Shown here one piece after another: positions 18,041 to 28,752 of a DNA stretch of 40,887 bases. The stretch is from the NCBI GenBank assembly GCA_030730025.1, contig JANQWC010000011.1, positions 1 to 40,887 on the forward strand, given 5' to 3'. How positions within the stretch are numbered: the first letter of the stretch is position 1; every line of letters begins with the position of its first letter. The notes under the pieces are model-generated. The model ran no database searches, was not told where the DNA came from, and saw only the letters and a list, made by a program, of their open reading frames with translations. The position numbers and the translations under genes were made by a program. The stretch is from Crocinitomicaceae bacterium. Lineage in GTDB: Bacteria > Bacteroidota > Bacteroidia > Flavobacteriales_D > Crocinitomicaceae.

Positions 18041-19240
18041 ATGCAAGGCAAGCGGATCCTTCTTGGTATTACAGGAGGTATAGCCGCCTACAAAATCCCT
18101 ATTCTCGTCCGCTTACTCAAAAAACACGGTGCCGAAGTGCGCTGTGTTCTAACGCCTAACGCCGCAGATTTTGTGAGCCCGCTCGTGCTCGCTACGCTTT
18201 CTAACGAGGCGGTTCATATTGAATTCTGGAACAAACAAACCGGTGTCTGGACCAACCACGTCGAGCTTGGTTTGTGGGCCGATGTCATGCTCATTGCTCC
18301 CGCCACGGCCAATACGGTTTCTAAATTGGCGAGCGGCGCCTGCGACAACCTCTTATTGGCCACTTATTTATCTTTGAAGTGCCCCTGCATTATTGCGCCT
18401 GCCATGGACCTCGACATGTATCAGCATCCGAGCTTCAAACGCAACCTCGCCACTTTGGCAGCCGATCAAATACAAGTCATTCCGGCCACGTTTGGTGCTT
18501 TAGCCAGCGGCTTAGAAGGGCAGGGCCGCATGGAAGAGCCCGAAGAAATTGCGGCGTATCTTCAGTTGTTTTTCCAAAATCAAGTTCCCAAAGACCGCCA
18601 GCAGCAACGCATCTTGATCACCGCAGGCCCCACCCGCGAAGCGCTAGATCCTGTTCGGTATATTTCCAATCATTCTACCGGCAAAATGGGTTATGCCTTG
18701 GCGCAAGCCGCCTTGCAGGCTGGGCATGAAGTCGTGCTGATCAGCGGCCCAACTGCACAACACCTCACGCATCCAAACTTAACTTTGCTACAAATCGAAA
18801 GTGCTCAAGAATTGCTTGAGGCAGTCCAGGCAAATTGGGCTTGGGCAACGTGGGGTATTTTCAGTGCTGCGGTTGCCGATTACCGCGTGGAGGAGGTTTC
18901 TACAGAAAAAATCAAAAAGCAAGCCGACCACATGCAGTTGGCTTTGGCCAAGAACCCAGACGTCTTGGCTTGGGCAGCAGCGCACAAAACCACGCAAAAA
19001 GTCGTCGGATTTGCTCTCGAAACCAATAATTCGGAAGAAAACGCGTTAAGCAAGTTGCGCCGCAAAAACCTCGACTTCATTGTGCTCAACGAACAGCAAA
19101 ATGGCGTGAGTGGTTTTGGCAGCGATACCAATAAAATTATTATATTCGATAAAGCAGAGCGACGTCGGGAATTACCGCTTCAAAGCAAGACCGATACCGC
19201 TGCTGCGCTCATACAAATACTTGGAGCTCATCATGAATAA
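18041..19240 (+). CDS. coaBC: bifunctional phosphopantothenoylcysteine decarboxylase / phosphopantothenate--cysteine ligase
   Basis: It makes 4'-phosphopantetheine for coenzyme A in two steps. The N-terminal FMN-dependent decarboxylase domain (about 1-180) has GITGGIAAYK, the catalytic His73 in NHVELGLWAD, and PATANTVSKLASG. The C-terminal ligase domain (about 190-399) has ITAGPTREALDPVRYISN followed by HSTGKMG, and AAVADYR. The motif usually written PAMN reads PAMD here: Asp123 stands where E. coli Dfp has Asn125. As far as I recall Asp is common at this place in Bacteroidetes. The 399 residues match the family. The last 8 bases overlap the start of the DUF4835 gene. Confidence 0.96.
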   Translation: MQGKRILLGITGGIAAYKIPILVRLLKKHGAEVRCVLTPNAADFVSPLVLATLSNEAVHIEFWNKQTGVWTNHVELGLWADVMLIAPATANTVSKLASGACDNLLLATYLSLKCPCIIAPAMDLDMYQHPSFKRNLATLAADQIQVIPATFGALASGLEGQGRMEEPEEIAAYLQLFFQNQVPKDRQQQRILITAGPTREALDPVRYISNHSTGKMGYALAQAALQAGHEVVLISGPTAQHLTHPNLTLLQIESAQELLEAVQANWAWATWGIFSAAVADYRVEEVSTEKIKKQADHMQLALAKNPDVLAWAAAHKTTQKVVGFALETNNSEENALSKLRRKNLDFIVLNEQQNGVSGFGSDTNKIIIFDKAERRRELPLQSKTDTAAALIQILGAHHE

Positions 19241-20138
19241 GTGCTTATCTATTTTGCTTGCATTTTTGGCCTATACGGGCTTGCAAGCCCAAGAACTCAA
19301 TTGTCAGGTCAATGTTGTTGTCGACAACAAAGTAGAGGTGAGCTCCACCGAACAAGAGATCATCAACCAGATGAAGCAGAGCATCACCGAAATCATGAAT
19401 AACACCGCCTGGACCAAAGATAAATTCAAGGTCGAGGAGCGCATCAATTGCAACCTGCAAATTCAAATCCGTGAAATCCCCGCAACGGGTGCTTACCGCG
19501 GCGATATCCAAGTATCTTCGGTGCGTCCGGCTTTCAACAGCAATTACAATTCCACGGTTTTCAATTTTCAGGACGAAAACTTTCAGGCTTCATTTGCCAG
19601 AGGAGCTGTCTTGAATTACGTGCCAAACCAGTACCGTGACAACCTCACATCCATTTTGGCTTTTTATGCCTACTACATCATCGGTATGGACTACGACTCC
19701 TTTTCGCTCAAAGGTGGTACCCCGTATTTTCAAGAAGCCCAGCAAATTGTGACGCTCGCCCAAACAGGTGGCGCTTCAGGTTGGAAATCTTCAGAGAGCA
19801 GCAAGAGAAACCGTTTTTACCTCGTAGACAACATGCTGCAGCCTGTATTTGAGCCGTTTAGAGTATGCTTGTATCAATACCACCGCTTGGGCATCGATCA
19901 GCTCTACGATAAAAAAGAAGAGGGTAAAAAAGCGATTATCGCCTCACTCAACCTCCTGAGCCCCATTATGGCCACGCGCCCCAACACAGTCAATGTGGTG
20001 AGTTTCCTCTTCGGAAAAACCACCGAGCTCAAAAATATTTATTCAGATTCCGAACTCAAAGAAAAGCAAGACCTGGTTAATTTGCTTAAAAAATTAGATC
20101 CCGCCAACGCCACGCGCTATTCAACGATCCTCGAATAA
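19233..20138 (+). CDS. exported DUF4835 family protein
   Basis: I chose the ATG at 19233, which gives a 301-residue protein with a clean signal peptide (MNKCLSILLAFLAYTGLQAQ); the frame is open for 41 codons upstream, but that part lies inside coaBC. The sequence matches the Bacteroidetes DUF4835 family: an early ELNCQVNVVVDN strand, EIMNNTAWTKDKF, NCNLQIQI, and later AYYIIGMDYDSFSLKGGTPYFQEAQ. The function is unknown; the conserved position between coaBC and recN suggests an envelope role unrelated to CoA. It overlaps coaBC by 8 bases and recN by one. Confidence 0.87.
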   Translation: MNKCLSILLAFLAYTGLQAQELNCQVNVVVDNKVEVSSTEQEIINQMKQSITEIMNNTAWTKDKFKVEERINCNLQIQIREIPATGAYRGDIQVSSVRPAFNSNYNSTVFNFQDENFQASFARGAVLNYVPNQYRDNLTSILAFYAYYIIGMDYDSFSLKGGTPYFQEAQQIVTLAQTGGASGWKSSESSKRNRFYLVDNMLQPVFEPFRVCLYQYHRLGIDQLYDKKEEGKKAIIASLNLLSPIMATRPNTVNVVSFLFGKTTELKNIYSDSELKEKQDLVNLLKKLDPANATRYSTILE

Positions 20139-21784
20139 TGCTCCGCAGTCTTCGTATTCAGCACTTTGCCCTCATCGACGAGGTGCAGCTCGATTTCAAG
20201 CAAGGTTTTACGGTCTTTACCGGAGAAACTGGCTCGGGTAAGTCGATTATATTGGCGGCCACCCATCTCATTTTAGGGGAGCGCGCAGATTTGCAAGTCA
20301 TTGCACCTGGCGCCAAAAAAGCCATTGTTGAAGCTGAATTTGAACTCTCACAAGACTACCTTCCGTTTTTCGAAGCCAATGACCTCGATTTTGAGCCCCA
20401 GACCTTGATCAGAAGAGAAATTGCCAGCGAAGGCAAATCGCGTGCGTTTATCAATGATATTCCGGTTTCGTTGCAAGTACTCAAGCAACTCACGTCCAAT
20501 TTATTGCAAATCCATTCTCAGTACAACACCCTAGAGCTGAAGTCCAAGCGTTTTCAGCTCGAACTCATGGATACACTATTGGGTTTACAACCTGCACAAC
20601 AAGCTTTTGCACACGCTTTTGCACAGCTGCAGCAACTTCAAAAAGAAGCACAGGCCAAGCAGCAAGCTTATGCCCAAGACCAACTGCAGCAAGACTACAA
20701 TACTTTTTTACTCGAAGAGCTCCAAGCGCTGCAATTACACGATCCTAAAATTCAGCAGCTCGAACAAGAAATTGAGCGCTATGCCAGCGCAAGTCAGCTA
20801 GAAGAAGCCAGAGCAGGCCTCGCAAGCCTTACCGACGACAACGGGCCGTATAGCCAATTGTACGCGATCAAGTCTATACTCGATAAAGTTAAGGCGATCG
20901 ATCCGGACATGAAAAGCTATGCCGAACGCTTGCAGCAAGTGCTCATCGAACTCAAAGAGCTCGCTGCAGATGCCGCTGCAAATTCGTTTGCAGATCTAGA
21001 ACCCGCAGATTTACAAGCTTTAGAAGCACTCCAAGACAAAATCAATGCGGCATTGCTCAAGCACCGTGCGCGCGACGTCGCAGCACTCCAAGCAATTCAA
21101 GAAACCTTGCTGCAAAAGAGCAGAGGCTTAGAAGACCAAGCAGCCGAACTCGAGTCGTTGCAGCAACAAAGCGCGGCACTTGAAAAAGAATTGTGGCTTT
21201 CCGCACAGCAACTGCATCAACAACGCAAAGATGGCGCTGGGCAGCTTGCGCTACAATTAGCAGCTATTTTGGAAGAACTCAAGTTGCCACACACCAAATT
21301 AGCCTTTGAACTCCAAGCGCTCGATCAGCTCAACACGTTTGGTTGCAGCCAATTGGCTTTGCTTTTTTCTGCCAATTTAGGCCATAGCTTGGTACCGGTT
21401 GAGCGCGCAGCGAGTGGCGGCGAGTTGTCTAGACTCATGCTGGCACTGCAAAAAATGATTTCAGAAAAGAAAGCACTGCCCACCATTATTTTTGACGAAA
21501 TAGATACAGGTGTTTCTGGCGATGTTGCGCTCAAGATTGGCAAGCTGCTCAACGAGATGTCTGCAAAAGGTCAGTGCATGGCCATTTCCCATTTGCCACA
21601 AGTAGCTGCAAATGCAGCCCATCACTGGATGGTTCAAAAAACAGTAATAGGCGAGCGCATGCAAACAAATGTGTTGCATTTGGATGCTGCTGCGCGCGTC
21701 AATGAAATTGCCAGGTTGCTCAGCGGTGAAGTGATTACACCAGCTGCTGTCGCCAATGCAAAAGCTTTATTGCAAGGGGCATGA
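20138..21784 (+). CDS. recN: DNA repair protein RecN
   Basis: RecN is an SMC-like ATPase recruited to double-strand breaks. The 548 residues show the usual layout: Walker A GETGSGKS at residues 29-36, a long alpha-helical, Gln-rich coiled coil from about 160 to 370, the ABC signature region ASGGELSRLMLA, and Walker B IIFDEIDTGVSG near residue 450, followed by ISHLPQVAA. The start overlaps the DUF4835 stop by one base and the end overlaps the GSCFA gene by 4 bases. No LexA-type operator is obvious, as expected for an internal gene in a long unit. Confidence 0.96.
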   Translation: MLRSLRIQHFALIDEVQLDFKQGFTVFTGETGSGKSIILAATHLILGERADLQVIAPGAKKAIVEAEFELSQDYLPFFEANDLDFEPQTLIRREIASEGKSRAFINDIPVSLQVLKQLTSNLLQIHSQYNTLELKSKRFQLELMDTLLGLQPAQQAFAHAFAQLQQLQKEAQAKQQAYAQDQLQQDYNTFLLEELQALQLHDPKIQQLEQEIERYASASQLEEARAGLASLTDDNGPYSQLYAIKSILDKVKAIDPDMKSYAERLQQVLIELKELAADAAANSFADLEPADLQALEALQDKINAALLKHRARDVAALQAIQETLLQKSRGLEDQAAELESLQQQSAALEKELWLSAQQLHQQRKDGAGQLALQLAAILEELKLPHTKLAFELQALDQLNTFGCSQLALLFSANLGHSLVPVERAASGGELSRLMLALQKMISEKKALPTIIFDEIDTGVSGDVALKIGKLLNEMSAKGQCMAISHLPQVAANAAHHWMVQKTVIGERMQTNVLHLDAAARVNEIARLLSGEVITPAAVANAKALLQGA

Positions 21785-22704
21785 GTGCTGCGCCACTTTT
21801 TGACCACCACCAACCCAAGCTCCTGATCGGCAGCTGCTTTTCAGATGAAATCGGCAGTTTGTTGCAGCAAAACGGCTTTGACTGTTTGGTCAATCCGGGT
21901 GGCACGCTTTTTCATCCTTTAGCTATTGCCAAACTGCTCAACTGGGCTCTAGATGAACCCACGCCCTTGCGTAGTTTTCAGCGCCAAGACATTTTTTTGA
22001 GTTGGGATTTGTCCGGCACATTTTACGCGCTGTCTGAAGCAGCGTTTGCGGCAAAGGTTGCGGATTTGCACGCGTCTCTTCAATATTATTTAAAGAAAAG
22101 TTCACACTTGGTCCTAACTTTCGGAACGGCTTGGGCATATTATCTGAACGCAGATCAGCAGGTGGTAGCCAATTGCCATAAGGCGCCGTCAAACTCCTTT
22201 GCTAAAGTACTCTGTGACTTGATTCAGCTTCAAGATGAATGGACACTTTTGGTTCAAAGACTGGCACAATTCAATCCGGAGCTGGCGCTTGTTTTTACAG
22301 TGAGCCCAGTGCGGCATTTAAAGGACGGTTTGGTAGAAAACAACCGCAGCAAGGCGCGTTTGCATTTGTTGGTAGAAGCCTTGTGCGCGCAGCCCAATTG
22401 TCATTATTTTGCAGCCTACGAACTCGTTTTGGATGAATTGCGCGATTACACTTTTTTCAAGACAGACGGCGTCCATCCGAATCAAAAAGCTATTGCTGCT
22501 GTTTGGCAGTTATTTGCCCAGCAAATGTTCGATACCTCCACCAAAGCACTTGTTGAAGAATGGGAAGCGCTGCAAAAAAGCAAAGCTCATCGCATTTTAT
22601 ATCCCGAGAGTAGGGAGGGGCAGCAGTTAAAAAGAAAACTTTTAGAGAAAGAAAGCGCGTTTTTCAATCAGTATCCGCAATTCAAGGGTTCCACTCCTGC
22701 ATAA
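21781..22704 (+). CDS. GSCFA domain protein
   Basis: The 307-residue protein begins with the family motif IGSCFSDEIG (residues 16-25), then NPGGTLFHPLAI, LTFGTAWAYYL, FTVSPVRHLKDG and DGVHPNQKAIAAVWQLF. These blocks resemble a GDSL/SGNH hydrolase: Ser/Cys block I, Gly block II, Asn block III and DxxH block V. The GSCFA family is widespread in Bacteroidetes and has no established substrate. The gene is the last of the long plus-strand series. Its start overlaps the recN stop (ATGA) and its end overlaps the end of the HD gene by 23 bp on the other strand. Confidence 0.9.
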   Translation: MSAAPLFDHHQPKLLIGSCFSDEIGSLLQQNGFDCLVNPGGTLFHPLAIAKLLNWALDEPTPLRSFQRQDIFLSWDLSGTFYALSEAAFAAKVADLHASLQYYLKKSSHLVLTFGTAWAYYLNADQQVVANCHKAPSNSFAKVLCDLIQLQDEWTLLVQRLAQFNPELALVFTVSPVRHLKDGLVENNRSKARLHLLVEALCAQPNCHYFAAYELVLDELRDYTFFKTDGVHPNQKAIAAVWQLFAQQMFDTSTKALVEEWEALQKSKAHRILYPESREGQQLKRKLLEKESAFFNQYPQFKGSTPA

Positions 22705-23323
22705 ATTGCGCTAAAAAAGTTTCCATGTAGGTGTGTCTTTGCGCTGCAATTTGCTTTGCGGTGCTTGTTTCCATACGGTCTTTTAAGAGCAACAACTTTT
22801 CGTAAAAATGATTGATGGTGTGGCCTTTGTCTTGGGCGTACGCTTCTTTACTTTGGTGTAAGGTGGGTGAAATAGCAGGGTTGTAAAGTGCGCGGTGTTT
22901 TGACCCACCGTATGAAAATGCACGTGCAATGCCAACGGCGCCAATGGCATCTAGGCGATCGGCATCGCGTACAATTTTTCCTTCTAAAATAGTTGCTTGA
23001 TCCGCTACACCAGCACCTTTATAAGAAACAACCTGTACAATTTGTGCCACTTTCAGGGCAATTGGGGCTGGGCACTGGAGTTGAGTAAGAAGATCTAAGA
23101 CTTCGTGGTAACCTTTGTCGAAATCGCCGCCGTTGTATTTGTGGTCGGAGTAGTCGTGCAGTAGCGCAGCTAATTCAATCACGAGCGCATCTCCGCCTTC
23201 AGTTTGCTGAATGAGCAGGGCGTTTTTTCTAACGCGGTCGATGTGGAACCAGTCGTGGCTGCCTTCCATATCGGTGAATTTAGCCTTCACCAAGTTTTCT
23301 ACTTGCTCAAGTAGCGCTGGCAT
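22682..23323 (-). CDS. HD-domain phosphohydrolase
   Basis: The 213-residue protein has the HD superfamily motifs: SHDWFHIDRV (first His), LAALLHDYSDHKY (the HD pair) and the later KIVRDADRLDAIGAVGIAR, which holds the final Asp. This pattern is that of the YedJ/COG1418 type, metal-dependent phosphohydrolases with mostly unknown nucleotide substrates. It follows the T9SS protein gene with a one-base overlap and ends the minus-strand series, overlapping the GSCFA gene end by 23 bp. Confidence 0.88.
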   Translation of the reverse strand: MPALLEQVENLVKAKFTDMEGSHDWFHIDRVRKNALLIQQTEGGDALVIELAALLHDYSDHKYNGGDFDKGYHEVLDLLTQLQCPAPIALKVAQIVQVVSYKGAGVADQATILEGKIVRDADRLDAIGAVGIARAFSYGGSKHRALYNPAISPTLHQSKEAYAQDKGHTINHFYEKLLLLKDRMETSTAKQIAAQRHTYMETFLAQFMQEWNP

Positions 23324-24120
23324 TAGATTTTAACAATGCGTTTGGTCAGGCTTTGGCCATTTGAATAGACCGTCAAAAAATAGGGTCCGGGCTTCAGGTC
23401 ATTGATGTTCATTGAACTTTGGTCTGAAGTACGGAGTAATTGCCCATTCGTAGATTTTAATTCTATGCGTTGAAAATCTTGACTGACCTGGATATTGATC
23501 AGCTCTTGTGACGGATTCGGATAAACAGCAAAGGCGATAGTTGGATTTTCAGCTATGCCAACGGGGTCGTCTTTTCTGACTTCAATATCGTCTAAATACA
23601 GTTTGAAACCGTCGTAAGTACGCAGCACAAATGCCACGTAAATGGTGGAGTCATTGTAACCAGCTTCACTTAAATTGACCTCGCGAAAAGTCCATTCAAA
23701 ATTCTCTTCTTGAACAGAGCCAATGGTGTCCGTAAAGGCAGCGGTGTCATTGGTGGTGGTAGAGACCAATACGAGGTAATCGTCCGGAAAAGATGGGTCG
23801 TGAGATTTGGCCTCCCAATTGATGAAATTGCCGAAGCTTCCGAGTGTGAGCGCAGGGGTGATGAGCCAGCGATTGGCCGTATCGGCGTTTTCAAAATAAG
23901 AACTCACGGCCGCTACGGTGTCTGCGGTGTTTTCGGGGTCTGGGGTAGTGATCCAGCCAGTGGCAAATTCGAGCACTTGCGGGTGCGGCGCTTGGGCGTC
24001 TAGGTTGAGTAGTGTGTAGTTGCTCGGAATGCCGGTCTGAAAATCAGTGCTCAGAATAGACGTTTGTGCCTGAAGCTGAACAGCAAACAAAAGAAGGAAA
24101 AGAAAAGTAGGAATTTTCAT
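23323..24120 (-). CDS. T9SS-secreted protein with choice-of-anchor J-type domain and type A sorting tail
   Basis: The 265 residues contain a signal peptide (about 1-18), a beta-sandwich of the choice-of-anchor J/MAM-like type (about 20-185; TGWIT, NRWLITPALTLG, FVLRTYDGFKLYLDDIEV), and a type A T9SS C-terminal sorting domain (about 195-265; FAVYPNPSQELINI and the closing SLTKRIVKI). It should be exported through Sec, passed through the outer membrane by the gliding/T9SS machine, and then attached to the surface or released. The ligand is unknown. A perfect promoter sits just upstream with only 4 bases between its -7 box and the ATG, so it may be transcribed separately from the pyrG-side genes and without a leader. 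Confidence 0.88.
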   Translation of the reverse strand: MKIPTFLFLLLFAVQLQAQTSILSTDFQTGIPSNYTLLNLDAQAPHPQVLEFATGWITTPDPENTADTVAAVSSYFENADTANRWLITPALTLGSFGNFINWEAKSHDPSFPDDYLVLVSTTTNDTAAFTDTIGSVQEENFEWTFREVNLSEAGYNDSTIYVAFVLRTYDGFKLYLDDIEVRKDDPVGIAENPTIAFAVYPNPSQELINIQVSQDFQRIELKSTNGQLLRTSDQSSMNINDLKPGPYFLTVYSNGQSLTKRIVKI

Positions 24121-24124
24121 AAGG

Positions 24125-24154
24125 CAAAGATAGTCATTCTTGTTAGTCGACCAA
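24125..24154 (-). promoter_or_regulatory. promoter of the T9SS protein gene
   Basis: On the minus strand TTG (24152-24154), exactly 19 bases, then TATCTTTG (24125-24132): a full match to the Bacteroidetes sigma-ABfr promoter TTTG-N19-TAnnTTTG at its key bases. The box ends 4 bases before the ATG at 24120, so the transcript start should fall on or next to the start codon. Confidence 0.65.
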
Positions 24155-24607
24155 TGTGATCAGGATTTCGTTGAACTCCTGATAGAAGACGTCGAACTCC
24201 ATTAAATGTTTCTTGAAGAAGGCATAAATTGCGGGCCAGTCTTGTTGCGCGTAGTAATTGCAGTCGTCTAAAACCCAAGAGATGCGACCCAGAACCTGGC
24301 CTTCTCGGTTGCTATGTTGAGGATTCCAATTGGTGGGTATAGACATGGCGTCTTCCAAAACGACTTTCAATTCGGTAAGTTGTTCCCAAAAAATAGCTTG
24401 TACGCCCGCATCTTTGAATTGGATATCGAAGCATATTGAGATGTTGTTGCCCTCGCAAACCATCCGCAGGTAGGTGTGCTTGACCTGGGTGGGGTAGCTC
24501 GCCCAGTTAACCCTGCGGCCCGAGCTCGAAAGCGCGCCACGCATGTACGTTTTAAAGCCCGACCAAAATGCTTCGTTAAACGCTTTGCGTTCTTCTTTAG
24601 GTAGCAT
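24143..24607 (-). CDS. DUF4268 family protein
   Basis: A 154-residue soluble protein without a signal peptide. It matches my recollection of DUF4268: RKAFNEAFWSGFKTYM at the start, RRVNWASYPTQVKHTYLRMVCEGNNISICFDIQF in the middle, FWEQLTELKVVLED, and a terminal helix around YAFFKKHLMEFDVFY. Related proteins are often linked to nuclease-like or restriction-associated folds, but this small stand-alone form has no known function. It lies 8 bases after the transaldolase gene and 22 bases before the T9SS gene, so it is probably part of the pyrG-yidC-transaldolase unit. Confidence 0.75.
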   Translation of the reverse strand: MLPKEERKAFNEAFWSGFKTYMRGALSSSGRRVNWASYPTQVKHTYLRMVCEGNNISICFDIQFKDAGVQAIFWEQLTELKVVLEDAMSIPTNWNPQHSNREGQVLGRISWVLDDCNYYAQQDWPAIYAFFKKHLMEFDVFYQEFNEILITLVD

Positions 24608-24615
24608 GAGCTAAC

Positions 24616-25272
24616 TTACTGATTTCCTTTTGCGTGGTCGGCTAAGAATTGTTGTAAACCGATATCGGTAAGTGGATGCTTCACAAGTGCCTTGATGGCT
24701 GAAAGCGGGCCTGTCATGACATCTGCTCCGATAGTGGCGCAATTGATGATGTGCATGGGGTGACGCACAGATGCCGCAAGAATTTCGGTATCAAAAGCGT
24801 AGTTGTCGTAAATAACGCGGATTTGGTCGATGAGTTGTAAGCCATCGGTTGAAACGTCGTCTAAGCGACCTAAGAACGGAGAAATGTAAGTGGCACCAGC
24901 CTTTGCTGCAACCAAAGCTTGACCCGCTGAGAAAATAAGGGTACAGTTGGTGCGGATGCCTTTGTTGGAGAAGTATTTAATTGCTTTGAGTCCTTCGGCA
25001 AGCATCGGGATTTTAACGACGATATTTTTGTGCAAGGCCGCAAGTTCTTCGCCTTCTTTCACCATGCCTTCAAAATCAGTGGCTATAACTTCTGCACTCA
25101 CTGGGCCGTCGACAATATTGCAAATATTGATGTAATGTTGTAAAATATTGGCCTTGCCTGTAATGCCTTCCTTGGCCATAAGCGAAGGATTGGTCGTCAC
25201 GCCATCGAGGATCCCCATGTTGTTGGCTTCGGTAATTTCGTTGAGGTTGGCGGTATCAATAAAGAATTTCAT
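24616..25272 (-). CDS. small transaldolase / fructose-6-phosphate aldolase (TalC/Fsa type)
   Basis: The 218-residue enzyme has the short transaldolase barrel: [17 protein letters not shown], the Schiff-base Lys87 in [18 protein letters not shown] and SPFLGRLDD. Members of this group either act as transaldolases in the pentose phosphate pathway or as fructose-6-phosphate aldolases. The choice rests on a few active-site residues that I cannot settle by eye; in Bacteroidetes the transaldolase role is usual. It follows yidC with a 3-base gap. Confidence 0.93.
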   Translation of the reverse strand: MKFFIDTANLNEITEANNMGILDGVTTNPSLMAKEGITGKANILQHYINICNIVDGPVSAEVIATDFEGMVKEGEELAALHKNIVVKIPMLAEGLKAIKYFSNKGIRTNCTLIFSAGQALVAAKAGATYISPFLGRLDDVSTDGLQLIDQIRVIYDNYAFDTEILAASVRHPMHIINCATIGADVMTGPLSAIKALVKHPLTDIGLQQFLADHAKGNQ

Positions 25273-25275
25273 AGC

Positions 25276-27099
25276 TTATTTTTTGCGGTTTTTGAGCGTT
25301 TCTTGTTGTTGGCGCTGCATTTCTTCCAAGCGCTCTTGGAATTTTGATTTTTTCTTGACTTTCGGATTGGCGGCGTTGTTTGCCTTTCTTTCTGCCATTT
25401 TTACCTTGAGTTTCTCTTCGTTGACAAAGAAGTATTTGATCAAGAGCATCATGACGATGGAAAGCAAAGTTGAGATGAAGTAGTAGTAGCTCAAACCAGC
25501 AGAGTAGTTGTTGAAGAAGAAAATCATCATGAAAGGGAAGATGTACATGATGATGCGCATGTCCGGCATACCTGGCTGCTGTGGTTGTTGCATGTTGCCG
25601 CTGTTCATGTAGGTATAGGCGAGGGTAGTGCCCGCCATCAGGAGTGTAAACAAGGAGATGTGGTCGCCGTAGATGGGAATATGGAAACCAAAATCTAGGA
25701 TAGAGTCAAAAGAACTGAGGTCTTCTGCCCAAAGGAATCCTTGTTGACGGAGTTCAAATGCTGCGGGGAAGAAGCGGAAAACCGCAAGAAGAATAGGCAT
25801 CTGAATGAGCATCGGCACACAACCAGATAACGGACTTGCACCAGACTCGCGGTAGAGGCTCATCATTTCCATTTGTTTTTTCATGGCGTCTTCTTGCTTC
25901 GCGTACTTGGCATTGAGCTCGTCGATTTCAGGCTTGAGGATGCGCATCTTGACAGACGACACAAACATTTTCCATTGCACAGGCATCAAAATCGTTTTGA
26001 GAATGAGCGTGAGTATGAGAATGGCCCAGCCGATGGCTATGCCGTTGTTGAGCAGTAAGTTGAAGATCGGCTGAACGGCGTAGATGTTGATCCAGCGGAA
26101 CAAGCCCCAGCCAAAGTTGAGGATGTCGTCGTAACCGCTGCCGTAGCTTTTGAGTACTTCGTAGTCGTTGGGACCAAAAAACCAATTGAATGAAGCGGCG
26201 TTGTTTTGAAAATCCAAAGCCATGGTGGCGTGGTAACCTTTGAGGTGGGTCCAGGCTTGTGGATGACCTTCTTTGAAGTTTTCGATGTAAAACTTGGTGC
26301 CTTTCTTAGGGAAAGGGTTGCTCGGGTGAAGAATCGCTGAAAAGTAACTTTGCTTGAAAGCCACCCAATTGATGTTTTCTTCTGCGCTACCCGATTCGGA
26401 AGCCGTTTCGGAAAGGTAGTCTAGGCCACTTTCTGTTTGGTCAAAACAGATGGTAGAAACGCGGCGTTGCTCTGAGAACAAGCGCTCTGTTTTTTTGAAA
26501 TCTGCAGCCCAATTGAGTACGGAGTTGTCTAGGATAAAGCCTTCGTTGTCTAGGACTTCGATGTTGTAAGCGAGGTCGTGTCCTTTTTTGAGCTGATACG
26601 TTTGACGGATGCGGCCTTCATTGAATTTGGCTTCGTAAACAGCAGTAGTTTTGGTGCTTTTTACCAATTCAAAAAGGTAGTCTTTGGTGTAGATTTTACC
26701 TTTAGCCGTACTGAGCACGAGTTGGTTTTGGGCATCGCCGTCTTCAAACAAGCAAAGTGCGTTGTCTTTTTTGTCGTCGAAATCTTTGTAGCTTTTATAA
26801 GATTTCAAATAGACACCAGCCAGCATACCACCTTTAGAATTGAGCTCGATGCGCAACTCTTTGTTTTCGATGGTGGTGATTGTTCCTTTTTGAACGACCT
26901 GAGAAGAAGTACCATTGGCTTGGGCTACTGTACTTGTCGCTTTCTTTGCTTTGGTATTCTTTTTTTCAGCTTTTTGAGCAGCTGCAGCTTCTTTCTTTTG
27001 TGCCGCCTTGATTTCGGACTCCGAAGGCTGATTCATGACAGAAAAAACCGTGATGATGAGGCCAATCAGGACCAGGCCGATGGTGGAATTGCGATCCAT
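25276..27099 (-). CDS. yidC: membrane protein insertase YidC
   Basis: YidC inserts and folds inner-membrane proteins alone or with Sec. The 607 residues show the Gram-negative layout: an N-terminal transmembrane segment (about 6-24), a charged Ala/Lys linker, a large periplasmic beta domain (about 75-350), and the conserved C-terminal core (about 360-580) with the IGWAILILTLILKTILMPVQ helix, the cytoplasmic helical hairpin, GASPLSGCVPMLIQMPIL and the last helices. The tail is Lys-rich, as in forms that bind ribosomes. The start follows the pyrG stop by 3 bases, so the two are co-transcribed. Confidence 0.97.
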   Translation of the reverse strand: MDRNSTIGLVLIGLIITVFSVMNQPSESEIKAAQKKEAAAAQKAEKKNTKAKKATSTVAQANGTSSQVVQKGTITTIENKELRIELNSKGGMLAGVYLKSYKSYKDFDDKKDNALCLFEDGDAQNQLVLSTAKGKIYTKDYLFELVKSTKTTAVYEAKFNEGRIRQTYQLKKGHDLAYNIEVLDNEGFILDNSVLNWAADFKKTERLFSEQRRVSTICFDQTESGLDYLSETASESGSAEENINWVAFKQSYFSAILHPSNPFPKKGTKFYIENFKEGHPQAWTHLKGYHATMALDFQNNAASFNWFFGPNDYEVLKSYGSGYDDILNFGWGLFRWINIYAVQPIFNLLLNNGIAIGWAILILTLILKTILMPVQWKMFVSSVKMRILKPEIDELNAKYAKQEDAMKKQMEMMSLYRESGASPLSGCVPMLIQMPILLAVFRFFPAAFELRQQGFLWAEDLSSFDSILDFGFHIPIYGDHISLFTLLMAGTTLAYTYMNSGNMQQPQQPGMPDMRIIMYIFPFMMIFFFNNYSAGLSYYYFISTLLSIVMMLLIKYFFVNEEKLKVKMAERKANNAANPKVKKKSKFQERLEEMQRQQQETLKNRKK

Positions 27100-27102
27100 A
27101 GG

Positions 27103-28752
<1,650 letters not shown>

